Source of the DNA: Salinivibrio socompensis S35 | Lineage (GTDB): Bacteria > Pseudomonadota > Gammaproteobacteria > Enterobacterales > Vibrionaceae | Direction: 5' to 3' | DNA length: 35,714 nucleotides | NCBI RefSeq assembly: GCF_000513715.1 | Contig: NZ_AQOD01000036.1 | Span: 6,433 to 42,146 of the forward strand | Part shown: positions 27,664 through 35,714 of the stretch, in pieces | Layout of the letters: every line of letters begins with the position of its first letter | Position numbering within the stretch: the stretch's first letter is position 1 | The notes under the pieces: generated by a model | The model's input: the letters and a program-made list of their open reading frames with translations, nothing else | Told to the model about the DNA's origin: nothing | Database searches by the model: none | Position numbers and translations under genes: made by a program

Positions 27664-28860
27664 TTACCCAATCAGTTGCATTTCTTTGCCGACCTTGATG
27701 AAAGCATCAATGGCACGGTCCAGTTGCTCACGCGTATGCGCGGCTGACATCTGAGTGCGGATACGTGCTTGTCCTTTCGGCACCACCGGATAAGAGAAGC
27801 CCACGACATAAACGCCTTCTTGCATCATACGCTCAGCAAACTCGCTCGCGACTTTGGCATCTCCCAGCATCACCGGAATAATGGCATGATCTGCGCCGGC
27901 GAGCGTGAAGCCTGCATCGGTCATGCGTGAACGGAAATGAGCGCTGTTATCCCATAACTGTGCGCGCAAATGGTCACTTTCGGCCAGCATATCGAGCACG
28001 CGAATAGAGGCCGAAACAATCGCCGGAGCCAGCGAGTTTGAGAACAGATAAGGACGTGAACGTTGACGCAGCCAATCAATCACTTCTTTTTTACCCGAGG
28101 TATAGCCACCCGAGGCGCCACCCATGGCTTTACCTAAAGTACCGGTGATGATATCGACGCGATCCATCACTCGGTGGTATTCGTGGGTACCACGACCATG
28201 ATCACCCATAAAGCCCACTGCGTGAGAGTCATCCACCATCACTAGCGCGCCATACTGCTCCGCCAGATCGCACACAGCGGGTAAGTTAGCGACCACGCCG
28301 TCCATTGAGAAGACGCCGTCAGTGACAACCATGATATTTGCTGCGCCCGCTGCTTTTGCCGCTTTGAGCTGAGCCTCTAGCTCATCCATATCATTGTTGG
28401 CATATCGGAATCGCTTCGCTTTACATAAACGCACCCCATCGATGATCGAGGCATGGTTAAGCGCATCAGAGATAATCGCATCGTCTGGACCCAGGATGGT
28501 TTCAAACAAGCCCGTGTTCGCATCAAAGCATGACGAATACAGAATCGTATCTTCCATCCCCAAAAAGTCAGAGAGTTTGGCTTCGAGGATTTTGTGGGCA
28601 TCTTGCGTGCCACAAATAAAGCGCACTGACGCCATACCAAAGCCGTGCTCATCCATTCCCGCTTTAGCTGCCTCAACCAAGGCGGGGTGATTGGCTAGCC
28701 CTAAGTAGTTATTGGCGCAGAAGTTGAGCACCTGTTGCTCATGGTTTACGGCCACACTGGCCGATTGCGGGGAAGTAATAAGACGTTCACTTTTGTACAA
28801 GCCATCAGCTTTTACTTGCTCAAGCTGATGACGGATTTGCTGATAGAAGGCAGCCGTCAT
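27664..28860 (-). CDS. kbl: 2-amino-3-ketobutyrate CoA ligase (glycine C-acetyltransferase)
   Basis: Kbl uses pyridoxal phosphate and CoA to split 2-amino-3-ketobutyrate into glycine and acetyl-CoA, completing threonine breakdown with Tdh. Starting at ATG 28860 ([13 protein letters not shown] site) gives 398 residues, the E. coli length. The frame extends 49 codons upstream without support. Cofactor features are [10 protein letters not shown] near 111, [10 protein letters not shown] near 210, and Lys244 in [11 protein letters not shown] as the Schiff-base lysine. It is the first gene of the kbl-tdh operon. Confidence 0.97.
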   Translation of the reverse strand: MTAAFYQQIRHQLEQVKADGLYKSERLITSPQSASVAVNHEQQVLNFCANNYLGLANHPALVEAAKAGMDEHGFGMASVRFICGTQDAHKILEAKLSDFLGMEDTILYSSCFDANTGLFETILGPDDAIISDALNHASIIDGVRLCKAKRFRYANNDMDELEAQLKAAKAAGAANIMVVTDGVFSMDGVVANLPAVCDLAEQYGALVMVDDSHAVGFMGDHGRGTHEYHRVMDRVDIITGTLGKAMGGASGGYTSGKKEVIDWLRQRSRPYLFSNSLAPAIVSASIRVLDMLAESDHLRAQLWDNSAHFRSRMTDAGFTLAGADHAIIPVMLGDAKVASEFAERMMQEGVYVVGFSYPVVPKGQARIRTQMSAAHTREQLDRAIDAFIKVGKEMQLIG

Positions 28861-29053
28861 CGCAATCTCCATGCTGGTGATGATTACTTTTGGAAGGCCG
28901 CCGCACAGTTTCTGTACGGCGAATGATTGGCTGCTATCATGCACGTTCATTAGGTTTGTGCCAATAACCCGCGCAAGACAGTGATTCATATCGTGTAATC
29001 GCTTCACGACTGGGGGAATATCGCGCAGAGTATCAGAAGGGAAGTCAGACTGT

Positions 29054-29722
29054 TTAGTTCAATGTATCCTGTGCGCGTAAATCTTGGCGAACCAATTGCT
29101 GCTGATAGTGGTCCATTAATGCAGCGATGGCGGTTTGGCCCTGCGCCGACGTCAGCGAATGCAGTAATGCTAGCATCTGCAAAATGCCTTTGTAGATCAC
29201 TCCGGCATGAACTTGCGTTTGTGGCGCTTGCGCACTTTGGTAGAAAATCCAGCTCGACGCGATCTGCTTCAGTGTTTCGCCCAAAGCAGCCAATCCACTC
29301 TCGCTCAAACTCAGCCATCCAGCTTGGCTGTAATGCTGCAAAATGGTCATAAGATTAGTTTGAAGCTGTTGTTGTGCATCGAGGTACTTGTTTTGTAGCG
29401 CCTCATCCCGATGCAGGATGTCTGGCAGATTGGCGTAAAAAAAACGATAGCGCCACATCAAGCTAAACGTTGCATCAAGATAATGTTGCAATAGCGCTTG
29501 GGTATCTTCTTGAGGCTGACTAGGATCAAAAGCAAGGGCTAGATCTTGCGCGTATTGGTCAAAAATACTGTGTATAATCGCCTCTTTATTACGAAAGTGG
29601 TAGTAAAGGTTTCCCGGGCTTATCCCAAGATCAGCCGCAATATGGTTCGTGGTAATATTGGGCTCACCGTGTTGATTGAATAAAGCCAGTGCAGCATGGA
29701 TAATTCGGTCTTGGGTTTTCAT
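29054..29722 (-). CDS. TetR/AcrR family transcriptional regulator
   Basis: The 222-residue product has a TetR helix-turn-helix at about 5-50 ([27 protein letters not shown]), with the GNLYYHF signature. The rest is an all-helical ligand-binding and dimer domain rich in Gln and aromatic residues ([18 protein letters not shown]). The ligand is unknown. It is divergent from hldD across 104 bases and upstream of kbl on the same strand, so it may control itself and the heptose gene, but no operator dyad was recognised. I recall a TetR gene next to hldD in vibrios. Confidence 0.9.
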   Translation of the reverse strand: MKTQDRIIHAALALFNQHGEPNITTNHIAADLGISPGNLYYHFRNKEAIIHSIFDQYAQDLALAFDPSQPQEDTQALLQHYLDATFSLMWRYRFFYANLPDILHRDEALQNKYLDAQQQLQTNLMTILQHYSQAGWLSLSESGLAALGETLKQIASSWIFYQSAQAPQTQVHAGVIYKGILQMLALLHSLTSAQGQTAIAALMDHYQQQLVRQDLRAQDTLN

Positions 29723-29826
29723 GTATGGTTCAGTCCTCTGCCCGGTTGATGCGTAACCATACTATCACAGTCAACAATAATGGCGACGGGGGTCTGTCGG
29801 CCTGCAACGATGAATTAGGTAACGAT

Positions 29827-30771
29827 ATGATTTTTGTGACTGGTGGTGCCGGCATGATCGGTAGCAACTTAGTAAAAGCACTGAACGAGCAAGGCTACCG
29901 TGACATCGTTGTCGTCGATAACCTTAAAGACGGAACCAAATTCGTTAACCTGGTTGATTTGGATATCGCTGACTACATGGATAAGGAAGATTTTCTTACC
30001 CAAATCATGGCCGGTGAGAACTTCGGCCCGATCGAAGCGATTTTTCACCAAGGTGCTTGTTCTGCCACCACCGAGTGGGATGGTAAGTACATGATGCTCA
30101 ATAACTATGAGTATTCCAAAGAACTGCTCCATTATTGTATTGACCGTGACATTCCATTTTTATACGCCTCCTCAGCCGCCACCTACGGCGGCCGCGACCG
30201 AGACTTTATTGAAGCGCCAGAGTACGAGGGCGCGCTGAATGTTTACGGCTACTCTAAGCAGCAATTCGACAACTATGTCCGTCGTGTGCAAGAAGATGCC
30301 AAGGCGTACGGTGACACTCTGCCACCGATCACCGGTTTCCGTTACTTCAACGTTTACGGCCCTCGCGAACAGCATAAAGGCAGCATGGCGTCCGTTGCGT
30401 ATCACCTGAACCAGCAAATTTTGAACGGTGAAGACCCAAAACTGTTTGAAGGCAGTGACACCTTTAAGCGTGACTTTGTCTATGTTGGCGACGTGTGTCA
30501 GATGAACATCTGGTTCTGGCAACAACAAATCTCCGGTATTTTTAATTGTGGTACCGGCCGTGCCGAACCGTTTAGCGCTGTTGCTAACGCCGTGATCGAC
30601 TTTCACGGCAAAGGAGAAATAGAAGACGTCCCGTTCCCAGATCACCTTAAAGGTCGCTACCAAGCTTACACGCAGGCCGATCTGACCAAGGTCCGTGAAG
30701 CAGGGTATACCGCCTCCTTTAAAACCGTGGCTGAAGGCGTTGCCGCCTACCTAGCTGAAATTAATCGCTAA
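29827..30771 (+). CDS. hldD: ADP-L-glycero-D-manno-heptose-6-epimerase
   Basis: HldD epimerises ADP-D-glycero-D-manno-heptose at C6 to the L,D form used for the LPS inner core. ATG 29827 gives [14 protein letters not shown], the NADP-binding Rossmann start, and 314 residues (E. coli 310). The earlier frame from 29725 adds 34 unsupported codons. The extended SDR active site Tyr140-x-x-x-Lys144 matches the E. coli numbering. Other conserved parts are [44 protein letters not shown] and [10 protein letters not shown]. It is also known as rfaD. Confidence 0.97.
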   Translation: MIFVTGGAGMIGSNLVKALNEQGYRDIVVVDNLKDGTKFVNLVDLDIADYMDKEDFLTQIMAGENFGPIEAIFHQGACSATTEWDGKYMMLNNYEYSKELLHYCIDRDIPFLYASSAATYGGRDRDFIEAPEYEGALNVYGYSKQQFDNYVRRVQEDAKAYGDTLPPITGFRYFNVYGPREQHKGSMASVAYHLNQQILNGEDPKLFEGSDTFKRDFVYVGDVCQMNIWFWQQQISGIFNCGTGRAEPFSAVANAVIDFHGKGEIEDVPFPDHLKGRYQAYTQADLTKVREAGYTASFKTVAEGVAAYLAEINR

Positions 30772-30783
30772 TTCCATGATGTT

Positions 30784-30809
30784 TACGCCAAGCCGTTGCG
30801 CTTGGCGTA
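30784..30809 (+). other. Intercistronic hairpin between hldD and lpxM
   Basis: A ten-base perfect stem (tacgccaagc 30784-30793; gcttggcgta 30800-30809) closes a six-base loop. It is followed by tgagaaaatcg, with no U-tract, and ends 15 bases before the lpxM ATG. It looks like an mRNA-stabilising or processing element rather than a terminator. Confidence 0.55.
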
Positions 30810-30824
30810 TGAGAAAATCGAATA

Positions 30825-31805
30825 ATGACAAAGCAGCAACACGATTACGATCCGAACGCCTACAACCCTGAGTTTTCGCGTGCCTACCTGGCACCGAAAT
30901 ATTGGGGCACTTGGCTCATGTTATTGGCCGCCTTACCGGTTAGCCTCCTCATGCCTGCGCGGGTGAAATATCGCTTTGCCCAATGGGTCGCACGCAAGCT
31001 GGTGAAAAAGAAAACAGGCACAATTCTCAATGCATGGCTTAATCTAGAAGCCTGCTTTCCAGAGCAATCAGAACAGGCACGTGAAGCGATTTTAGTCGAG
31101 ACGCTCACGACGGCGGGTGCGTTTTTACTTAATTTTCCACTGATTACATTACGCAGCCGCCAATGGTTTCAACACCATTGTGATGTGATTGGCATGGAGC
31201 ATATTACCCGCCATACCGACAACGGTGAGCCGGTGATCCTGTTTGTGCCTCATACTTGGGCGATTGATGCGGCGGCGATTTTATTTGCCTCACAGGGCTT
31301 GCCCGTGGCGGCTTTCTCAAAACGACAAAAAAACCGTCTCCTCGACTGGCTGATGCACCGCCAACGGGTACAATATGGTGGGAACTGCTACGAGCGTGAA
31401 GCAGGGATTAAACCCTTCATTCGTGCGGTTAAGCGCGGCTTTTTGGGCTATTACCTGCCCGATGAGGATATGCGTGACGAGAGCAGTGAATTTGTCCCTT
31501 TTTTCTCAGCGACCAAGGCAACACTGCCCAGCCTCGGCAAGTTGAGCAAAGTGACGCGTTCGCATATCGTGCCCGTGCTATCTAGCTTTGATGCCCAAAC
31601 TGGCCGGTTTGTCATTGAGGTTCATCCTGCGTTTAATGACTTCCCGACGGGAGACAGCCACACCGACGCACGTATGATGAACCAACACATCGAAACCATG
31701 CTCGACGGTAAGCTAGATCAATACATGTGGATCCTGCAGCTTCTTCGCACCCGCGAAGATGGTCGCAATATCTACCAAGAGGCAAAAAGGAAACGGGCAT
31801 CATGA
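30825..31805 (+). CDS. lpxM: Lipid A late acyltransferase of the LpxL/LpxM family
   Basis: This inner-membrane enzyme adds a secondary acyl chain to Kdo-lipid A from acyl-ACP. The 326-residue protein has an N-terminal membrane helix (about 28-45) and the catalytic His-x4-Asp motif at His143-Asp148 (VPHTWAIDAA). The YGGNCYEREAGIKPFIRAVKRGFLGYYLPDED stretch resembles E. coli LpxM most closely (FGGRLHARNDGIKPFIQSVRQGYWGYYLPDQD). In V. cholerae a member of this family (LpxN) adds a hydroxylated chain, so acyl specificity is open. Its stop overlaps the waaF ATG in an ATGA. Confidence 0.9.
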   Translation: MTKQQHDYDPNAYNPEFSRAYLAPKYWGTWLMLLAALPVSLLMPARVKYRFAQWVARKLVKKKTGTILNAWLNLEACFPEQSEQAREAILVETLTTAGAFLLNFPLITLRSRQWFQHHCDVIGMEHITRHTDNGEPVILFVPHTWAIDAAAILFASQGLPVAAFSKRQKNRLLDWLMHRQRVQYGGNCYEREAGIKPFIRAVKRGFLGYYLPDEDMRDESSEFVPFFSATKATLPSLGKLSKVTRSHIVPVLSSFDAQTGRFVIEVHPAFNDFPTGDSHTDARMMNQHIETMLDGKLDQYMWILQLLRTREDGRNIYQEAKRKRAS

Positions 31806-32827
31806 CACGAGTTTTAGTCATTGGCCCGTCTTGGGTCGGCGATATGGTGATGTCGCAATCACTGTATAAAGCCATCAAACAACAACACCCTGACGCCAGC
31901 ATTGACGTGATGGCGCCTGGATGGTGTGCCCCTATTTTGGCGCGTATGCCAGAGGTTAATCGTAGTATCGACATGCCGCTGGGCCATGGTGAGTTCGCGC
32001 TAGGAAAACGTTACCAACTAGGAAAAAGCTTGGCACAGCAACACTACGATCACGCCTATGTGTTGCCTAACTCGGCAAAGTCCGCACTGATCCCTTGGTT
32101 TGCCGGTATTCCAACACGTACCGGCTGGAAGGGTGAAATGCGTTATGGCCTACTCAACGACCTACGCCCCAATAAAAAAGCGTTTCAATATATGGTTGAG
32201 CGCTATGTCGCTCTGGCCTATCCGCGCGCTGCGATGCAAAGCTCAGCGTCACTGGGCGGAATAGCGATCCTCCCTAAGCCTGAGCTGAGTATTGATTCAA
32301 ATGCACAAGCGGCAGTGATCGACAAGCTGGGGCTCAATAAAAACAAGCCTGTTATCGGTCTTTGCCCAGGTGCCGAGTTCGGTCCCGCCAAAAAATGGCC
32401 GGAGCAACACTACGCCGAGGTGGCTAGGCAAATGCACGATAAGGGCTATCAAGTTTGGCTGTTTGGCTCTGCCAAAGATATTGAAACCTGTGAAAAAATT
32501 GCAGCCCTTGCCGACAATGCACCAAATATTCACGTGTTGGCCGGTAAAACCAATTTAATTGAGGCCGTTGATTTATTAGGTGCTTGCCAGACCGTGGTCA
32601 GTAATGACTCCGGTTTGATGCACATCGCCGCCGCGGTCAACTGCCAGGTGATCGCCGTTTATGGCTCAACATCCCCCGATTACACGCCGCCTTTAACCAG
32701 CAAGGTCGATATCGTTCACACCGACATTGAATGCCGCCCTTGCTTCCAACGCGAATGTCCGCTGGGGCATTTGAAGTGTTTAAACGATCTCGCCCCGAGC
32801 CGAGTTGTAAAAAGGATTCTACCGTGA
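31802..32827 (+). CDS. waaF: ADP-heptose:LPS heptosyltransferase II
   Basis: WaaF (GT9 family) adds the second heptose to the LPS inner core at the cytoplasmic face. Starting at ATG 31802 gives MTRVLVIGPSWVGDMVMSQSLY, as in E. coli (MKILVIGPSWVGDMMMSQSLY), and 341 residues. Donor-site motifs are CPGAEFGPAKKWP near 200 and VSNDSGLMHIAAAVN near 270. The C-terminus has a Cys cluster (ECRPCFQRECPLGHLKC) that E. coli WaaF lacks. It overlaps lpxM and waaL by four bases each, so the three are translationally coupled. Confidence 0.95.
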   Translation: MTRVLVIGPSWVGDMVMSQSLYKAIKQQHPDASIDVMAPGWCAPILARMPEVNRSIDMPLGHGEFALGKRYQLGKSLAQQHYDHAYVLPNSAKSALIPWFAGIPTRTGWKGEMRYGLLNDLRPNKKAFQYMVERYVALAYPRAAMQSSASLGGIAILPKPELSIDSNAQAAVIDKLGLNKNKPVIGLCPGAEFGPAKKWPEQHYAEVARQMHDKGYQVWLFGSAKDIETCEKIAALADNAPNIHVLAGKTNLIEAVDLLGACQTVVSNDSGLMHIAAAVNCQVIAVYGSTSPDYTPPLTSKVDIVHTDIECRPCFQRECPLGHLKCLNDLAPSRVVKRILP

Positions 32828-34131
32828 GCAGTAACAGCATGAAATCACGCAGTTCTCGTTTATTGAATCATCAGTTGTATTTCCCGATCATCCGCTTTTT
32901 CCTATTCGGTTATGCCCTGTGTGCGATCGCATTTCCTGACGTGGGTGACGTATTTCGCGCCGGCTTTTTGCTACTGAGCCTGCCGTTGCTTTATACCCAT
33001 TGGCCTCAACTGAAAAAAGACCCCATTATGTGGGCCTTCTTCGGTGTCATTATTGTCCAATGCCTAAGCTGGGCAAACAGTTTGATACAGATCCCTGACA
33101 TCGCGAATGGATACCCACATGTCGACCGACTGGCAAAGCTATTCTTACTTGTCCCTATAGGTATTGCTTTACAAGGACGAAAAGATTCCGTTTTAGTATT
33201 GGCAGGCTGCTTTGTATTGGGGGCTTTTATCGCGTGCTACACGCAAAGTGACTTTGCCAATCAAATACAACAAGCACTGAATATGCGTCGCGTTGATTTT
33301 GGACTTAAAAACGCACAATACACTTCCATGCTAGGTGGTGTTATTTTCATTTTTTCAGGGCTTGGCTTTTATCTCGTCAATAGTAACCGCTGGACTATTC
33401 GCTTGTTTTTTGCACTTTCTGCCATTCTGGGTCTTGCCATCACGCTGGTCAGTCAGTCTCGACAGGTTTGGCTCGCGCTGGCACTCGTCATTGCATTAGC
33501 GCCTATGCTGCTTGTGTTTGTTGGGCTGATAGAGGGGAAGAAAAAGCTAATCCTCGGCTACGCGGTTGTCTTTCTCGCGCTATTCTCTGTGAGCCAGTCA
33601 GAGTACATCCAAAACCGAGCGTTAAAAGAGAGCTCGGTCATATCTAGTGTGGTTCAAGGCAACCTGGATAATATCCCAATGACCAGTGTCGGCATCAGAC
33701 TTAACTCTTGGCTGGCCGCTTGGGATGTATTTAAAGACGCACCTATTGTGGGACTAGGAGAAAATGGCATTGGTTATGTCATTAGTTCATCCGAAAAGCT
33801 ATCCGCATTAAAGCACAATGTACCCATGTACAGCAATCTAGCACACTTGCACAGTAACCATGTTGAAACACTAGTCGCTTATGGTTTAGCAGGCTTTACT
33901 CTGATTTTGTTTACCTATTTCTATATTGCTAGACGTTGTTTTGTTTTCCAAAAAGATAGCAATCTAGACAAATTAATTGCATTCTTTTGTCTGTCTTTCT
34001 TTATTTATTGGTTCACGATTAACGCGTTCGAAACCTTTAACAGTCGAAGCCTTGGCGTATTTGCCTTTGTGATTGTGTCAGGCTGTTTTTACTCATTGGC
34101 AAACATAAACAACACACAGGGTGAGCGTTAA
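32824..34131 (+). CDS. waaL: O-antigen ligase family membrane protein (WaaL/Wzy_C type)
   Basis: A 435-residue polytopic membrane protein with roughly ten to twelve helices. GTG 32824 overlaps the waaF stop (GTGA) and has an aaagga site; an internal ATG 32839 is an alternative. The Wzy_C domain is seen as SQSRQVWLAL near 240, then the periplasmic loop with Arg (GIRLNSWLAAWDVFKDAPIVGLGENGIG) and His-rich LAHLHSNHVETLVAYGLAG, the region important in ligases. WaaL joins undecaprenyl-linked O-antigen to lipid A core. Position after waaF favours ligase over Wzy polymerase, but the fold is shared. The second half is noticeably more AT-rich than the upstream genes. Confidence 0.85.
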   Translation: MSSNSMKSRSSRLLNHQLYFPIIRFFLFGYALCAIAFPDVGDVFRAGFLLLSLPLLYTHWPQLKKDPIMWAFFGVIIVQCLSWANSLIQIPDIANGYPHVDRLAKLFLLVPIGIALQGRKDSVLVLAGCFVLGAFIACYTQSDFANQIQQALNMRRVDFGLKNAQYTSMLGGVIFIFSGLGFYLVNSNRWTIRLFFALSAILGLAITLVSQSRQVWLALALVIALAPMLLVFVGLIEGKKKLILGYAVVFLALFSVSQSEYIQNRALKESSVISSVVQGNLDNIPMTSVGIRLNSWLAAWDVFKDAPIVGLGENGIGYVISSSEKLSALKHNVPMYSNLAHLHSNHVETLVAYGLAGFTLILFTYFYIARRCFVFQKDSNLDKLIAFFCLSFFIYWFTINAFETFNSRSLGVFAFVIVSGCFYSLANINNTQGER

Positions 34132-34132
34132 T

Positions 34133-35714
34133 ATGCGTGTCGCGATTGTGGTCAATTGTCTAAAGCTCGGTGGCATGGAAAGGGTCGCCGTGAGCTTATC
34201 TGATGCGTTCGCCGAAAATGGTGATGATGCCACGTTAATCTATCTCAAAAATCGACCTCAAGATATAAAGCCGACGTCAGATGTTGACGTCCGCCTTTTT
34301 GATCTTAAAAAATCAGTATTGAAAACTGGCATAGGTGCATTTTACTATCTTATTTGCAAACTATTTAATGTATTAATCAGCAAAACATTCCCGCTGCTAT
34401 TTGCTTATCCCAGTGCTTTTTTCTTCAAACGAAAGCTACAAAAGCTAGAGGCAGAAAAAGGAAGATTCGATCTAGTCATTTTTCGTGGCCAAGGCACCTT
34501 TGAACAACTCTGGCCATTGCGAGACGAGCGTTTCGTTTATGTCTGTGAAAATATTATAAAGCCACACCATTACGGTGCTTTGTCCAGCATCATTTATCGC
34601 GCGCTCTTTGATTGTAAAAATATTGTCTGCGTTTCTAAGGGAGCCCATGACAGCTTCCAATCTCTCACCAACGTTCACAATATATCGCCTTCGAGATCAC
34701 AAGTTATAAGCAATCCAAATAACACAGCCTATATCCGTAAACAGGCGGAAATAGACGAGCCTGATATACACCCTCGATCTTTTATTCTTGGCCTTGGTAG
34801 GTTAACCCAAGTCAAAAACTTCACATTACTGGTTAAAGCTTACTCGTACCTCGTTGAACAGCACGATATACCTCAAGATCTGGTTATTGTCGGCGAAGGA
34901 AAGGATCGAGAAAATATCGAGGCATCTGTAAAAGCGCTCAATTTAGAACATCGCGTGTTTTTCAAAGGTGCACGTAAGAACCCTTTCCCATGGTTTAAAC
35001 ATGCTGATCTTTTTGTGCTGAGCTCTCAGTTTGAGGGGCTCGGAATGGTATTGCTCGAAGCACTGGCCTGTGATACTAGAATAGTTTGCACTGACTCAGC
35101 CGGTGGTGTTCGTCAAATAATGGATGGTGACCTGGAAATGTATCTCAGTCCACAAGAACCTGAGATACTCGCTAGTAAAATGTATAAATCACTCACTTCG
35201 TCATGGTCTGATAAAGAAAGAGCCTATATTGAGGAAAAGTTGACTGAATTCAGCGGTGAGAAAATCATATCTGAATATAAAAGGTTTCTTATGTATAATC
35301 CTAAAGTTAGTGTCATTATTCCTGTCTACAATGTTGAACGCTTTATTACTCAGTGTTTAGAGTCAGTGGTTAATCAGACACATGAAAATATAGAAATAAT
35401 TTGTATCAATGACGGCTCGACTGATCAGAGCAAAATAGCATGTGAAAAATATGCACTTGATGATAATAGAGTTATAGTTATTAACCAAGCAAACAAAGGA
35501 TTGTCAGGTGCAAGAAACACAGGCATTAAAGCTTCAACGGGTGAATATCTATTTTTCCTAGATTCTGACGATTGGTTAGACGTAAAAGCTTTAGAGAATC
35601 TTATCAACAATTCTCAAGGCTATGACATTGTATCAGGAGGAGTCATAAGCTACGATGAGATAAGTGGAAAAGCAAGAGATTATAAGAAAAAAAGAGATTT
35701 AAAGATAGACATTA
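34133..35714 (+). CDS. Glycosyltransferase, apparent GT4-GT2 fusion, truncated by the window edge
   Basis: The frame is open from ATG 34133, two bases after waaL, to the end of the window (527 residues, no stop). Residues 1 to about 385 are a GT-B family 4 transferase: VAIVVNCLKLGGMERVAVSL at the start, LGLGRLTQVKNFTLLVKAY near 220, VGEGKDRENIE, and the donor-site FEGLGMVLLEALAC near 300. From Met387 (35291) a GT-A family 2 domain begins: VSVIIPVYNVERF, NDGSTD, NKGLSGARNTGIKAS, FLDSDDWLD. The junction ATG has its own aaaagg site six bases upstream, so these may be two genes whose separating stop was lost to a one-base error. Sugar specificities are unknown. Base composition is AT-rich (about one third G+C in 35281-35340), typical of O-antigen or outer-core loci. 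Confidence 0.85.
   Translation, partial: MRVAIVVNCLKLGGMERVAVSLSDAFAENGDDATLIYLKNRPQDIKPTSDVDVRLFDLKKSVLKTGIGAFYYLICKLFNVLISKTFPLLFAYPSAFFFKRKLQKLEAEKGRFDLVIFRGQGTFEQLWPLRDERFVYVCENIIKPHHYGALSSIIYRALFDCKNIVCVSKGAHDSFQSLTNVHNISPSRSQVISNPNNTAYIRKQAEIDEPDIHPRSFILGLGRLTQVKNFTLLVKAYSYLVEQHDIPQDLVIVGEGKDRENIEASVKALNLEHRVFFKGARKNPFPWFKHADLFVLSSQFEGLGMVLLEALACDTRIVCTDSAGGVRQIMDGDLEMYLSPQEPEILASKMYKSLTSSWSDKERAYIEEKLTEFSGEKIISEYKRFLMYNPKVSVIIPVYNVERFITQCLESVVNQTHENIEIICINDGSTDQSKIACEKYALDDNRVIVINQANKGLSGARNTGIKASTGEYLFFLDSDDWLDVKALENLINNSQGYDIVSGGVISYDEISGKARDYKKKRDLKIDI

Noticed and set aside
30784-30809. Rho-independent terminator after hldD
   Set aside because: The stem is perfect but no U-tract follows, and the lpxM-waaF-waaL genes follow in the same direction.

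Overview
The window is an ordinary, conserved gammaproteobacterial chromosome segment that runs into the start of a lipopolysaccharide (LPS) locus. Gene content and order resemble Vibrionaceae, with E. coli-like neighbourhoods: rpmE/priA-cytR-ftsN-hslVU-menA-rraA-zapB-glpX, cpxAR/cpxP-fieF-pfkA, yibN-secB-gpsA-cysE, gpmM-envC and tdh-kbl-hldD-waaF. The roughly balanced base composition and Vibrio-like details (short FtsN, DUF3135 protein, TetR gene beside hldD) would fit Salinivibrio or a relative. That genus guess is inference from memory, not a search.

Layout: (1) 1-2000, malic enzyme and ribosomal protein L31 on the minus strand. (2) 2000-9760, plus-strand replication restart, nucleoside regulator, division, HslVU protease, menaquinone and RNase E inhibitor genes. 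(3) 9800-13820, zapB, glpX, an Fe-S-type HTH regulator paired with ferredoxin-NADP reductase, a DUF3135 protein and a tautomerase. (4) 14079-20284, tpiA, trmL, the CpxA/CpxR/CpxP envelope stress system, fieF and pfkA. (5) 20352-23368, the minus-strand cysE, gpsA, secB and rhodanese group. (6) 23369-26525, a structured 481-base intergenic region followed by gpmM-envC. (7) 26616-29722, threonine catabolism (tdh, kbl) and a TetR regulator. (8) 29827-35714, LPS core and lipid A genes (hldD, lpxM, waaF, waaL) and a glycosyltransferase frame that runs off the edge. No tRNA, rRNA, CRISPR array, insertion sequence or prophage was seen.

The dominant anomaly is technical. Eight conserved genes (priA, ftsN twice, hslU, the Fe-S regulator, fpr, cpxP, pfkA, gpmM) carry single-base indels, mostly in short homopolymers. 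Undoing each one restores a family-typical protein; for priA (732 aa), hslU (443 aa) and pfkA (320 aa) the length is exactly that of the E. coli protein as I remember it. This looks like consensus error rather than gene decay. It also casts doubt on the apparent GT4-GT2 glycosyltransferase fusion at the right edge.

The more biological signals are a phased run of CpxR half-sites between cpxR and cpxP, an exact CpxR-type box upstream of gpmM-envC (a possible link from envelope stress to septal cell-wall cleavage), a good heat-shock promoter before hslV, paired dyads upstream of maeB, and a long-range inverted repeat plus an ATG-abutting palindrome at the Fe-S regulator gene. I found no convincing new multi-gene system.
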